Below are positions 1 to 10,022 of a DNA stretch of 64,000 bases, one piece after another. A program made the position numbers and the translations under genes. How positions within the stretch are numbered: position 1 is the stretch's first letter; each line of letters starts with the position of its first letter. Below the pieces are notes generated by a model. The model was not told the DNA's origin and did no database searches. It saw nothing but the letters and a program-made list of their open reading frames with translations. Source of the stretch: Voacanga thouarsii (taxonomy: Eukaryota; Streptophyta; Magnoliopsida; Gentianales; Apocynaceae); the NCBI GenBank assembly GCA_026120185.1, contig JANUWF010002208.1, positions 2,728,001-2,792,000 on the forward strand, in the 5' to 3' direction.

Positions 1-1144
1 CTTAGTTTTATTCATGAGCACTTTCCAAATCATGTTTTCAAACTTTCTAAGGCTCTTTATGGGTTAAAACAAGCTCCATGAGCTTGGTATGGGAGGCTTA
101 GTGAATTCTTGATTTCAAAAGGTTTTTCAAGAGGCTTGATCGATATCACTTTGTTCATTAAATCTGATAAATTCGATGATCTACTTATTGTTCAAATTTA
201 TATAGATGATATCATTTTTTTGTGCTACTAATGACATTTTGTGCAAGATGTTTGCTAAGACAATACAACAAGAATTAAAAATGAGCATGATGAGAGAACT
301 AAACTTCTTCCTTGGGCTGTAAATTAAGCAAACCAAGGATGAAATCATTATAAATCAAGCTAAGTATACCAAGAAGTTGCTCAAAATGTTTAGTATGACT
401 GAAGCCAAAGAAATCTACACACCTATGAGTGCTTCTATAAAACTTGACCAAGATGAAAAATGTAAGAAGATAGATGAACATAAGTATAGAAATATGATTG
501 GAAACTTACTCTATCTTACTGCTAGCTGGCCTGACATTATGTTTTCAGTATGTCTTTATACCCGTTTTCAATCATGTCCAAAGAAATCGCACATATGTGT
601 AGTAAAATGTATATTTAGATATCTAATCAGCACATATGATTATGGCTTATGGTATCCTCACATTAATACATTTGATCTGATAGAATATACTGATGCAGAT
701 TATGCGAGTTGCAAAGTGGAAAGAAAAAGCACAAGTGGCCATTGCCAATTTCTTGGACACTCTCTAGTGTCATGGCACAGTAAAAAGTAAGCTTATGTAT
801 CCTTATCCACAACCGAGGCCGAATATATTGCAGCCGGCAGTTGTTGCACACAAATTTTGTGGATGAAAAATACATTTCTTGATTTTAGTTTTAACTTTAA
901 TTGCGTACCTATATTATGTAACAATACAAGTGCTATCAATCTAACAAAAAATCATATTCAACACTCTAGGACAAAGTATATAGAAGTTAAACATCATTTT
1001 ATCCATGATCATATGCTTAAAGGCGATGTGTATTATGAATATATTTCAACTGATGAACAACTTGCCGATATCTTTACAAAACATCTGGCCGAAGAAAGAT
1101 TCAACAATTTAAAAAGAGGTTGGGGAATTACAAATATCACATAA
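1..1144 (+). pseudogene. SIRE pol fragment: reverse transcriptase C-part and RNase H
   Basis: This is the end of a copia polyprotein, entering the window inside the RT. The helix before the palm reads ALYGLKQAP followed by a TGA stop at 79-81, then AWY, the usual copia order. The catalytic box is YIDD at 199-210. A frame change follows at about 220-240, and a stop at about 321. RNase H is readable from 377 with the segment ending at DADYASCKVERKSTSGHC near 690-745, a stop at about 788, and then the tail that ends at 1144. RT copies the genomic RNA and RNase H removes it in the virus-like particle. Three or more breaks make it nonfunctional. The family is certain; the SIRE lineage comes from the downstream layout. 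Confidence 0.85.
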
Positions 1145-1631
1145 CTAACCTGGTTGCACAAGTTTTCTTTATTTTGCAGGATTACTGGAGATGATGTTTT
1201 TTGATGCAGTGTTTGTATCCAAAATGCACCAACAAAGTTTTTGGGCGCATTATTTGAGTCCAAAACCCATCTTCAAAACTCATTCCTAAAAAAGTTTTGT
1301 TTGGATGAATATTTCGATTTGGGTCGAAATCCAAAACAGAACTATTTTTTATACTTCATATTTCCTTTTTAAAAAACTACTTCTATATTTCAATTTTTTA
1401 ATTTAAAAAAGGGGGGGAGGGGCTTGTGCTTTTCTTAATACAGTTTCTCTTAATCTCTGAGTTATGTTGTCTTTTCAATATGCTTTCTATCACAACTTTC
1501 TAGACATTCAAAGGACCTTCATATCATCTCTCTTCTAATCTCTGTAACTGACAATTATACACTCCATCTTCCAAAAACTCTCTGAGTTCTTCCTCTCCAA
1601 ACAACCGACAGTCAGAGCCCTAATATTCTCA
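1145..1631 (+). other. SIRE spacer between pol and the downstream ORF
   Basis: No ORF is credible here. The stretch holds several TCCAAAA/TTTTGGA-type words (near 1219, 1258, 1299, 1331), a G-run at 1409-1424 (AAAAAAGGGGGGGAGGGG, PPT-like), and a pyrimidine-rich lead into the ATG at 1632. In SIRE elements an intron or leader often precedes the extra ORF; no confident splice pair was identified. Confidence 0.5.
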
Positions 1632-1960
1632 ATGGTAAAAATAAAATCGACTACACAAAAACCCAAGAAGGTACAACAAATATCTCAAAAGACAAATAAG
1701 AAGGATTCAGCATTGAACAAAGCAAAATAAGTTTCACCAGAACCAAACTTTTCAGCATCACATTATGATTCCTCGAAATCTTCACTAAAATAACAGAGTT
1801 CTAGAAATCAAGTACTCCAATTTATTGATTCTAAGAGTGAATCTAATTACAATGACTGGATTTCTAGAAATAGAACTATTATTTTTGGGTATCGTGTTAA
1901 TCTATCGTCTTTTCTGAATCTCTCAAATGTGTTGGATATGTTTAAGTCTATTGGTTGGGG
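1632..1960 (+). pseudogene. SIRE downstream ORF, N-terminal part
   Basis: ATG at 1632 opens a lysine-rich start (MVKIKSTTQKPKKVQQ) that is then broken by stops near 1727 and 1789. The later part (FIDSKSESNYNDWISRNRTI, about 1820-1880, running to a Gly-Trp near 1950) resembles the start of the module often annotated as a putative plant transposon protein domain, which in intact copies continues into a V-R-E-F-Y-A-N motif. Here that motif appears only after a foreign insert (2129 onward). The function is unknown; such ORFs after pol in SIRE elements have been called env-like, which I cannot support from sequence. Confidence 0.55.
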
Positions 1961-2128
1961 ATGAACAAAATCGATGAAACGGAAGAAATCTGAGTGAATG
2001 GAAAGGGAAAAAAAAGAATGAATTCGACTTTCACTTTACAGAGACAGGCTATAACAAAATCCCCGTTTATGATTCTTATTTGAATAGGAATGAGAATCAA
2101 GAAAATTTGAATAACAAAGGGAAACCTT
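1955..2128 (+). other. ycf1: Plastid-DNA-like insert (NUPT), ycf1/TIC214 fragment
   Basis: Between the Gly-Trp end of the N-terminal block and the E-F-Y-A-N start of the middle block sits about 170 bp that does not belong to the transposon domain. In one plus frame it reads TKIDETEEI, a stop, VNGKGKKKNEF, then HFTETGY and PVYDSYL, with NENQEN near the end. These blocks match my recollection of the hydrophilic middle of plastid Ycf1 (TIC214), a translocon/assembly protein of the inner envelope. The reading has one stop and one base of slippage, as expected for a nuclear copy of plastid DNA. The boundaries are approximate. The identification is by memory of the family, so moderate confidence. 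Confidence 0.55.
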
Positions 2129-2724
2129 GTTTGAGAATTTTATGCTAATATGAGGAAAAGACGTCTTGAGGAGACTGATGGAGGATTTATGATTCATTGG
2201 TACATTTCTAGAGTTAGAGGTAAGAGTATTGAGTTTGATCATCGTCTGCTGAATAGAATCTGTGAAGTAAGAGATAGAAGGGTTCAATATTTTGAATTAA
2301 ATAAATTTTTAGAGGGAAGTGATATGTTTGAGTTAAAGAAATTTTAAGAAATATTTGCTGGAGGAAGGAGTTTTGAGAATTCAAGTAACTGAAATACTAA
2401 ATGGCTGAATGGAGTAAGGAGGATCTTACACCATATGGTTTCTACCATTGTGGTGCCGAGTTTTGGTCATAAGACCTCCATTAATATTTTGTAGATGGTA
2501 ATCATGTTAGCCTTGACTGAGGGAAGGTAAATTAATTTGAGATTTTTAGCTACCAAGTTAATGCTACAATCAAGAAATACCACTAGCAAAGCATTGCCAT
2601 TTGAAAATCTATTAACAAAGGTCTTTAGATTTTTTGATGTTGATTTAAATTCAGTCCCCTATGCCCCATCCAAAATGAATATTTACAGCTTTGAATCCTT
2701 TGAGCGTATGGGCTATGTGAGGAT
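2129..2724 (+). pseudogene. SIRE downstream ORF, middle part
   Basis: Reading resumes with L-V, a TGA stop where Arg is usual, and E-F-Y-A-N-M, then RKRRLEETDGG and SRVRGKSIEFDHRLLNRIC (about 2150-2260). This is the hallmark of the putative plant transposon protein domain: an FYAN block followed by a VRGK-I-F-D block. Further matches to the same domain extend to 2724 (for example LPFENLLTKVFRFFDVDL near 2590-2650), with stops near 2346 and 2493. The ORF is cut at RMGYVRIG (2700-2724) by Copia A and resumes at 11635. The protein's role is unknown. Confidence 0.6.
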
Positions 2725-2729
2725 AGGCA

Positions 2730-4333
2730 TGTTGGATTGTATGCTCTCTTAGACTAGGTTTCTGATGTAAAATCGAATTATTTAATAAAAGAATTTATTT
2801 TCGAAAATTGTTTGTGAATTTACTTTTTGTTTGTGCACGATTTTCGTTTGGAACAGACCCATTGTGTTTAAATAAGTGATCCATGTGAATGGTAGTCTTT
2901 CACAGTAAGGTATGGATCACGGGTTATTTAACACATAAACATTTGTTCTTAACCTATTGATGAGACTGGGAACCTCATCATGTTTAGGTTATTATGTTAT
3001 GAATTCCAAATGGGGAATGGCTTACCTTTAGCCAGTGGGTAGTCCACTCACTTCATGACATAAGCGTATTTCGAATACGTGGAACAGGACCTGTAGTAGT
3101 GGTTTCTCAAAGTACTATATGGTAGAAACCTAGACTACTACCGCTACAGCGTGGACTAGTACACTACGACTTGAGTATAAGTTGGTGGTCTAGCGAAGGC
3201 TGGAAGCATATACTTTGATTTGCTGTAGTTGAGGTTCTATCATAGGGCCAATATACTTGCATGTTGGGTATGTGTGACTAGTTAGTTAAGACAGACTTAT
3301 ACAAGATAGTTTCTGCACTATGTCGCCCCTTGTGGTTGTCCGAATGGTCTAAATTAGCCAGGGCCCTGGGAAACATGACTTGGATGTTTGCTTTAGGGTA
3401 GTTCCCTTAGAAAGCGGAAACACTCCAGGAAGTCGTGGATCATTGGACTAGAAGCCTAAGGATGGTAGATGTCATTTAGAGGGGTGTTAGTACACTTTTT
3501 CCTCTCTAAATGTACGATAATGTGTAGAGAGGTATTTTAGTCATTTCACCTGTAGGTCGGAGACTTTGCGAATGCAGCATTGTCCTTGGGGTCAATATTT
3601 CCTTATGGTGATATTAGGAAATATTTAAAATGCAAAGTACAGCTATTTATATAGCAGGGGTATTTTGGTCATTTTAGCAGCCAATGCGATGTGTCTTTTT
3701 GGTCCTTGGGATAGCCCGTAAGTCCTAACTATTTTTGGGATGAGGAATTGGTCTCAGTTGAAGAGGAGTTTAAGGTTAGGCCAAACTGTTTCTCAGGTTA
3801 ACATCCGGGTATTTTGAAATCCCGGGGATATGTTTATCAGAGATTGAGAGACCTAATTTTGGCTGAATATAAACAACTCTTTGAAAAGAAAAAAAAAACC
3901 CTAATTTTCCTTGGCTAAGGAGACTCTCACATGAGTCTCTCTCTCTCTCTCAAAGTCTCTTCTTCTTTTTCTTGTTTTTCTCTTGTTCTTTGCTAATCAA
4001 TAGCGAACGAACCAAGGAGAATTGAGACCCTTCCTCTTCACCATAGTGTTCACCGACTAGAGGTTAGGCTGAGGAATATCCCGAGAGCTGGAGAGCTAAG
4101 CGTTAATGCAAACAAGACGAAGTCAAAGGCTAGCGGGTGTTCAACCGGAAGCTCCTTCAACTGTGCAAAGCGAGGCGATTCCAACCGTTCAATCTGTTCC
4201 TACGCAACCTAGGAGGGTTAAGGAACGCAAAGGTATGATCTTCATGCTTCCGTATGGCCTTTATGGCTCGCGTTTAATTTTTTTTATCTCTGTTTTTCTC
4301 GTCCATGGCTTCCTGTGCTGCGTTTTGCCATCA
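2730..4333 (+). repeat. Copia A 5' LTR (1604 bp)
   Basis: Starts TGTTGGATTG and ends TTTTGCCATCA directly before the PBS. It is nearly identical to 10023-11629. TATA-like words occur at about 3645 (ATTTATATAGCAGG) and 3868 (GAATATAAAC); the second precedes a CT repeat at 3937-3952. An ORF start at 4106 (MQTRRSQRLAGVQPEAPS) lies inside the LTR and is present in both copies, but I do not regard it as coding. Confidence 0.95.
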
Positions 4334-4336
4334 AAG

Positions 4337-4349
4337 TGGTATCAGAGCC
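4337..4349 (+). promoter_or_regulatory. Copia A primer-binding site (tRNA-iMet)
   Basis: TGGTATCAGAGCC lies three bases after the LTR end. It is complementary to the 3' end of plant initiator methionine tRNA, the standard primer for minus-strand DNA synthesis in most plant copia elements. Confidence 0.93.
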
Positions 4350-6093
4350 ATTGGTTTTGATCAATATAGGGAGCATGGTAGTTAATAAAATGGAGAAGAT
4401 GATTATACATGTGATCCTTCGCTGTTTTGGTATGGGATAGATGGTTTTGTAAGCTTCACAGTGGAAGCATAGGATCTCTGTAAATTTTTTGGCTTTGGTG
4501 TTTTAATCGTGTAAACCCAATTTTAATGGGTATAGGCGGTTGTGGTTATGTTTTGGATGAGTTTTTATAAGTAAAAATGTCCAAAGAAGCCAAAAATTTG
4601 AGCAAAATATGAAGAAAAGAAGCTCGCAAATTTTCGCGCGGAAAGAAAGAAAAACGAAGAAGATGCACTTGTTCCTAAGCCGCGGAGCGAGCCGAGCCGA
4701 TTAAGCCGAGCCGCACTGTTTCTGTTTCACGAGCCGCGTCTTCTAAGCCGCGAGAGCCGAGCCGCTACTGTAGCAAATTGAGCCGATGAAAATTGCAGAA
4801 TTGAAATGCAATTGCGCGGGCGGATTCGGTGCGGGTCACGGAGCGGAGCGGTTTTGCGGGTTGAGGCAGCGCTCGATCCGAGTGCGCGCGGTGCACGGCG
4901 GCCGCGGTGGACCACAGGCCAAATGGGCCCGGATCCGGTGCGGCCGGTGCGATGGACCTCCGATCAAATTTTTTTATTTTTTTTCCTTTTTCGTTTTGGG
5001 TCCCATACCGGTGAAGTTAATATTTTTGCAATATTTATATTCTTGGAATATATTTGCATGAAAAATATTAGTAAGGGATTTTAGGATTAAACAAGATCAT
5101 TAATTAATTAATTAATGTGTTTATTTCTATTTTTTGGGCACTTAGGTTTAAAAAATAGAAAAGCATGAAAACGTTTATTGTTTTCTAGCATGCTATTTTT
5201 TTATGTACCTATGTGTGCTTTTTCTCAAAGACCAAAGTCTTTGGGAACCTTTTGTTTTGGCAAGAAAAAATATTTTTCTTTAAAAACTAAATGGTTATTT
5301 TAATTGGTACAAAAATTAATCCTTAAATATTTTCTCAAAGGATTTAATCCTTGACATAGAAAATATATTGGATTTAGATATTTTTGTAAATTAAAATGGA
5401 GAGCCATTTTGTTTTGTTTTGGACTAGAAAAATGATTTTGTCAAATAAACTTGAGACCAAAGTCTCTAGAAAGTTTTAATTGGAAATTTTTGAAATCATT
5501 AAGTTTTAACTTATATAAAATTAGTCCATGGAGGAAATCTCTCAAAGGATATAAGTCTTGACATAGAGATTTTATTGGACTTAGATATTTTATTTTTGAG
5601 TTAAGAAAAACTTAATGGAATTTTCAAAAGGATATTTTCCGAGAAAACCTTTATTTTAAAAGACTAAGTGGGAGAGGGGTTCCAACGGCCCCACGGCTTC
5701 CATCACGGTCCTCATTAGAGATCGTGGATCCCCTCGCGTCACCACTGGGAGTGAACCCGTATAGGATGGGGATACCACAAGGATCTAGATCTAATGGAAG
5801 GATGTAATTAATAACCGGGGCACGTACTATGATCGGCCGGCCCACGTTGGAGGTTATAGTGCGAGGTATGTCCATAGGAAATGAGAGGAAACGGCCATCC
5901 CACGATGGAGTTATTCTCTAGACCATTACCTAGAAGGGAAATTAATTTGTGGTGGTTAATACACTTAGCTTAGGAAGCTGTTAATCTTCCCAAGAAGCTA
6001 TGTCGGTTTTCCTAAGAGCAAATTATTTTCGGTGCACAAATTTCATTTTGTTTTCACAAACTAATTTCTTTCTTTTATTTTCGATTTTCAGAA
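4350..6093 (+). other. Copia A untranslated leader
   Basis: This is 1.7 kb with no gag-like frame. It has a GC-rich island with repeated GAGCCGAGCCG words (about 4680-4960), then an AT-rich part holding two related blocks: 5225-5420 and 5450-5640 share ACCAAAGTCT, a LIKE word TCTTGACATAGA(A/G), and TTGGA(T/C)TTAGATATTTT. A stretch at 5665-5880 is GC-richer and has no obvious product. A long structured leader is common in this type of element. Frames in the GC island on both strands are composition-driven. Confidence 0.6.
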
Positions 6094-6900
6094 ATGGTGG
6101 GAGGTTCTTTTAGTCCATTGGCCGTTATTCTCGGGGAGAATAAGTTAACGGGTCCAAACTATGTGGATTGGAAAAGGAACCTGGACATAATACTCACAGT
6201 AGGAGTATAAGTATGTCCTTTACGAAACACCTTCTGTTATCGGGGAAGGTTCCACCGCTGAAGAGCGAGAGGCTGAAAAGGCATGGAAGAAAGGCGACGA
6301 AATGGCACGTTGCTATATGTTAGCTTCCATGTCTAATGTGCTCCGATCAAAACACGAGCACATGGCTTACGCATATGACATAAGTCGATCGTTGGCAACT
6401 ATGTTCGCGGACAAGAGCCGGCCCGCAAGGCGAGGAGGCTCTTCGAACAATTGTAAACACTAAGATGGGTGAGGGAGCATCGGTCCGAGAGCATATGCTC
6501 AAGATGATTGCTTGCTTTCGAGGAGGCGAGAAATCTTAGGGGCTGTCATTGACCCCGAGAGCCAAGTGGACATGGTTCTCGAATCTCTACGAGACTCTTT
6601 CACTCGGTTCAAGTTAAACTATAACATGAACAAGTTGAACATGAGTTTGGCTGAGCCGATGAAGGAGCTCCGGATGGCGGAGAAGGTCATGAAGCCGCGA
6701 GTCTAAGGCCATGATTGCTAAGGCCTCTTCTTCAAGAAGCTGGGCCTAAGCCCGGAAAGTTCAAGAGGAAGAAGGGGAATGCGACGGCCCAGCCCAAGAA
6801 CCGGCCCAAGGACAAACCAAAGGGCAAGTGCTTCAAGTGTGGAAAGAAGGGACAACTGGAAAAAGGAGTGTCCGGATCTTCGAGCCAAGAAAAACCCCAC
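6094..6900 (+). pseudogene. gag: Copia A gag (capsid and nucleocapsid), frameshifted
   Basis: Start chosen at ATG 6094 (AAATGG context), just after a pyrimidine/CAG end that also looks like a splice acceptor. The N-terminus carries the copia gag signature KLTGPNYVDWKRNL (about 6139-6180), followed after a frame change near 6205 by a capsid segment including CYMLASMSN (6310-6340). More frame changes occur at 6431, 6519 and 6527. The C-terminal capsid helix NYNMNKLNMSLAEPMKEL is at 6619-6670. A CCHC zinc knuckle begins CFKCGKKG at 6829 and changes frame inside the knuckle. Gag packages the genomic RNA. Most of the breaks fall at CGAG where homologues have CAG. Confidence 0.85.
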
Positions 6901-8345
6901 GGGTAATGTTTACTATCTAGAGTCCATATCAATGGTAGGATCAACTTCCACTTGGATTGTTGATTCGGGAGCCACGATCATATCCGTAACTCCTTGCGGG
7001 GGTTTAGGAAGATAAGAAGACTCAAGAAGGGCGAACATGGGCTTCGAGTGGGTAATGGAGCACAAGTCCGGGCCCTTGCAGTGGGAGAGTTGGATCTTAT
7101 TTTTTATTGTAATAAGATAGTGTTTTTAAAAGACATTTTATATGTACCTGGTTTTCGTCGGAATTTGATTTCAGTTGCAAAACTTATTAATCAAGGATAT
7201 TACGTATCTTTCCATTACGGTATTTCTATCGGTAGAGATGGAGAAATTTTATGTCTTGGGCACATGTATGGAAATTTGTTCTTTTTAAACCCTATTAACA
7301 ACCAATCAAATAACGCTCTGTCTGAACCTTTAACTAAGAAGAGAAAGACCAATATCAATGATTCATACCTTTGGCATCTGAGGTTGGGTCATATTAACTC
7401 AACCGGGATTCAGAGGCTAATCCATGATGGGCCTTTGGGCTCATTGAGATTGGAAAGTTGGCCTCGGTGTGAATCTTGCACGATGGGAAAAATGACCAAA
7501 AGGTCTTTTACACCAAAGGCGGATAGAGCCAAGGAGGTGTTGAGTCTTGTTCACACCGATGTGTGCGGTCCATTGTCTACACCGGCTAGGGGAGGTTTTG
7601 AGTACTTCATCACGTTCACGGATGATTGTACGAGGTATGGTTACATTTACCGATGAGACGCAAGTCGACTCTTTTGACAAGTTCAAAGAGTTTAAGGGTG
7701 AAGTGGAGCGTCGGACGAGGTAAATTAATCAAAACCTTACGATCGGATCGTGGTGGAGAGTACCTCCTAGGTGAATTCAAGGACTACATGGTACATCATG
7801 GGATAGTATCCCAGCTCTCGTGCGGGAACCCCCGGCGAACGGAGTAGGCGAGAGAAGGAACGGGACGTTGATGGAAATGGTCCGAAGCATGATGTCTCAT
7901 GCTACTCTTCCAGTGTCCTTTTGGGGATATGCCCTGGAAACAGCGGCATATATTCTGAACTTGGTGCCTTCCAAGTCGGTACCTAGGACTCCCTATGAGA
8001 TGTGGATGGGCGTAAGCCAAGTCCGAATCATCTCGGGATTTGGAGGTGTCCGACTTATGTGCTGATCAAGGGAGACAAGTTGGAACCAAGATCGAAATTA
8101 TGCTATTTTGTTGGGTATCCAAAAGGGACAAAAGGAGGCTACTTTTATCATCCTAAGGAGCAGAAGGTACTAGTCGGTACCAATGCTAGATACTTGGAAG
8201 ATGATCAAAGTACTTCCACTAAAGGTTCAACGAGGTTGGAACTTCGGGAGAAGTTATCTATGGAATCAACTTCTGTCGACCCGATTTTGGAACAAGAAGA
8301 GGCACGACCTCAAGAACACTGTACAAATGGAGCCTCGTCGTAGTG
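6901..8345 (+). pseudogene. pol: Copia A protease and integrase
   Basis: Protease: TWIVDSGAT at about 6950-6976 holds the Asp-Ser-Gly catalytic triplet, followed by a frame change. Integrase: the zinc-binding HHCC domain reads LWHLRLGH (7369-7392) and CESCTMGKM (7471-7497). The catalytic Asp, Asp and Glu are in LVHTDVCGP (about 7548), LRSDRGGEY (7738-7764) and [11 protein letters not shown] (7837-7870). The usual copia continuation [14 protein letters not shown] is at 7920-7960. Frame changes lie at 7651 (TACCGATG where homologues have CTGATG), 7716 and 7820. Integrase joins the cDNA ends to host DNA. Every catalytic residue is visible but spread over different frames. Confidence 0.88.
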
Positions 8346-9965
8346 GGAGAGTGTCTAGGGTTCCGGATAGATGGACTGGAGAAGCCTTTGAGTTGGTTTC
8401 CGACCATCAGGAACAAGACCCCGCTAGATACGAGGAGGCTATTGCTGATGCCGATGTAAATTTGTGGCATGAAGCAATGAAAGCCGAGATTGAGTCTATG
8501 TACCTCAATCGGGTTTGGGATCTTGTAGCTTCACTTGAAGGGATAAAACCCATTGGGTGCAAGTGGGTATACAAGAGGAAGAGAGGAGCGGATGGGAAGG
8601 TGGAAACCTTCAAAGCTAGGCTTGTGGCGAAAGGGTATACTCAGAAAGAGGGTATCGACTATGAGGAAACCTTTTCCCCGGTAGCCATGCTTAAATCCAT
8701 TCGCATCCTCCTTGCCATCGCTTGTCACTATGACTACGAGATATGGCAAATGGATGTCAAGACGGCATTCTTAAATGGCCATCTTAGCGAAGACATCTAT
8801 ATGTCCCAACCGGAAGGCTTCATTCTTGAAGGCCGAGGAACACATGGTTTGCAAGCTTAAGAAGTCCATTTATGGACTTAAGCGAGCATCAAGAGCATGG
8901 AACATTCGTTTTGATGAGGCTTGTAAAGTCTTATGGTTTTATTCAAAACGAAGATGAACCATGCGTGTACGAGAAACTTGAAGGCATCAATGTGGTTTTT
9001 CTTGTCCTGTATGTGGATGACATTCTACTCATTGGAAATGATGTAGGGACATTGTCATCTACAAAGGTTTGGTTGTCTAGTCAATTCGGTATGAAGGACT
9101 TGGGAGAAGCCGACTACATTCTCGGGATTAGGCTTCTTAGAAATAGGAAGCGAGAGAATGTTAGGATTATCCCAAGCGACATACATTGACAAGATGCTGG
9201 CCAAGTACGAGCATGGACTCATGCAAGGGAGCTCTAATCCCTTGCGGACATGGGTTGTCATTTTCTTCGAAGGACTGTCCTAAGTCTCAAGAAGAAAAGG
9301 ACGAGAATGAGTAGGATTCCCTACGCTTCGGCGGTGGGAAGTCTCATGTACGCCATGCTTGTGTACTAGGCCGGATATACGCTTTGCCGTGGGCTTAGTT
9401 AGCGGATATCGGTCAAACCCGGGGGAGGTTCATTGGCAAGCTATAAAGCATATTCTCAAGTACCTCAAGGGAACGAGAGATTATATCTCTGGTTTACGAG
9501 GCTGATGATTTGGTTCCTACGGGATACACGGACTCGGACTTCCGGGCGGATAAGGATGAGAGAAAATCCACTAATGGATATGTCTTCACCTTGTCCGGAG
9601 GAGCAATTTCATTGAGGAGTATCAAGCAATCTTGTATTGCTGACTCAACCATGGAAGGCGAGTATGTGGCGGCTTCGGAGGCGTCCAAGGAAGCGATGCG
9701 GCTCCGGAAGTTTCTTTCGGAACTTGGAGTCGTACCACATATGGATAGGCCGGTTGTGATGTATTGTGACAACACTTGGAGCGAGTGTCGCAATCTAAGG
9801 AGCCTCGGAACCACAAGAAGGGAAACACATCGAGAGGAAGTACCACCGATCCGGGATTTCATCCGGAGACGGGAAGTCGTGGTGGAGCATATTACCTCGA
9901 GAAAACAATCTAGCGAGACCCATTCACCAAGCCTTTGGGTGAGAGAGTCTTCAAGAGACACTTAG
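8346..9965 (+). pseudogene. pol: Copia A reverse transcriptase and RNase H
   Basis: RT starts in the linker that leads into GCKWVYKRKRG (8558-8590), continues with ARLVAKGYTQKEGIDYEETF (8614-8673), MDVKTAFLNG (8750-8780) and YGLKRASRAW (8871-8900). The catalytic box YVDD is at 9010-9021. RNase H shows DSDFRADKDERKSTNGYVF (9534-9590) and EYVAASEASKEAMRLRKFL (9658-9715). Frame changes at 8834, about 8923, 9151, 9302, 9782 and 9914 separate these blocks; most coincide with CGAG for CAG, or CTTG for CTG. RT and RNase H together copy the RNA genome into cDNA. If these breaks are artefacts the element could be close to intact. Confidence 0.9.
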
Positions 9966-10009
9966 ACGCCATAGGGGTGGGCACCTATGGACTTACCTAG
10001 TCTTAGAGT

Positions 10010-10022
10010 GCAAGTGGGAGAT
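10010..10022 (+). promoter_or_regulatory. Copia A polypurine tract
   Basis: GCAAGTGGGAGAT directly precedes the 3' LTR TG at 10023. The same tract stands before the LTRs of Copia B (16763-16775) and Copia C (61117-61130). It primes plus-strand synthesis. Confidence 0.85.

Noticed and set aside
1632..2724. Calling the SIRE ORF an envelope gene
   Set aside because: Position alone suggests it; no signal peptide, membrane segment or fusion motif is seen.
4727..5084. Three overlapping frames of 60-92 residues on both strands in a GC-rich patch
   Set aside because: They arise from repeated GAGCCG words in the Copia A leader; no protein-like motif and mutual overlap on opposite strands.
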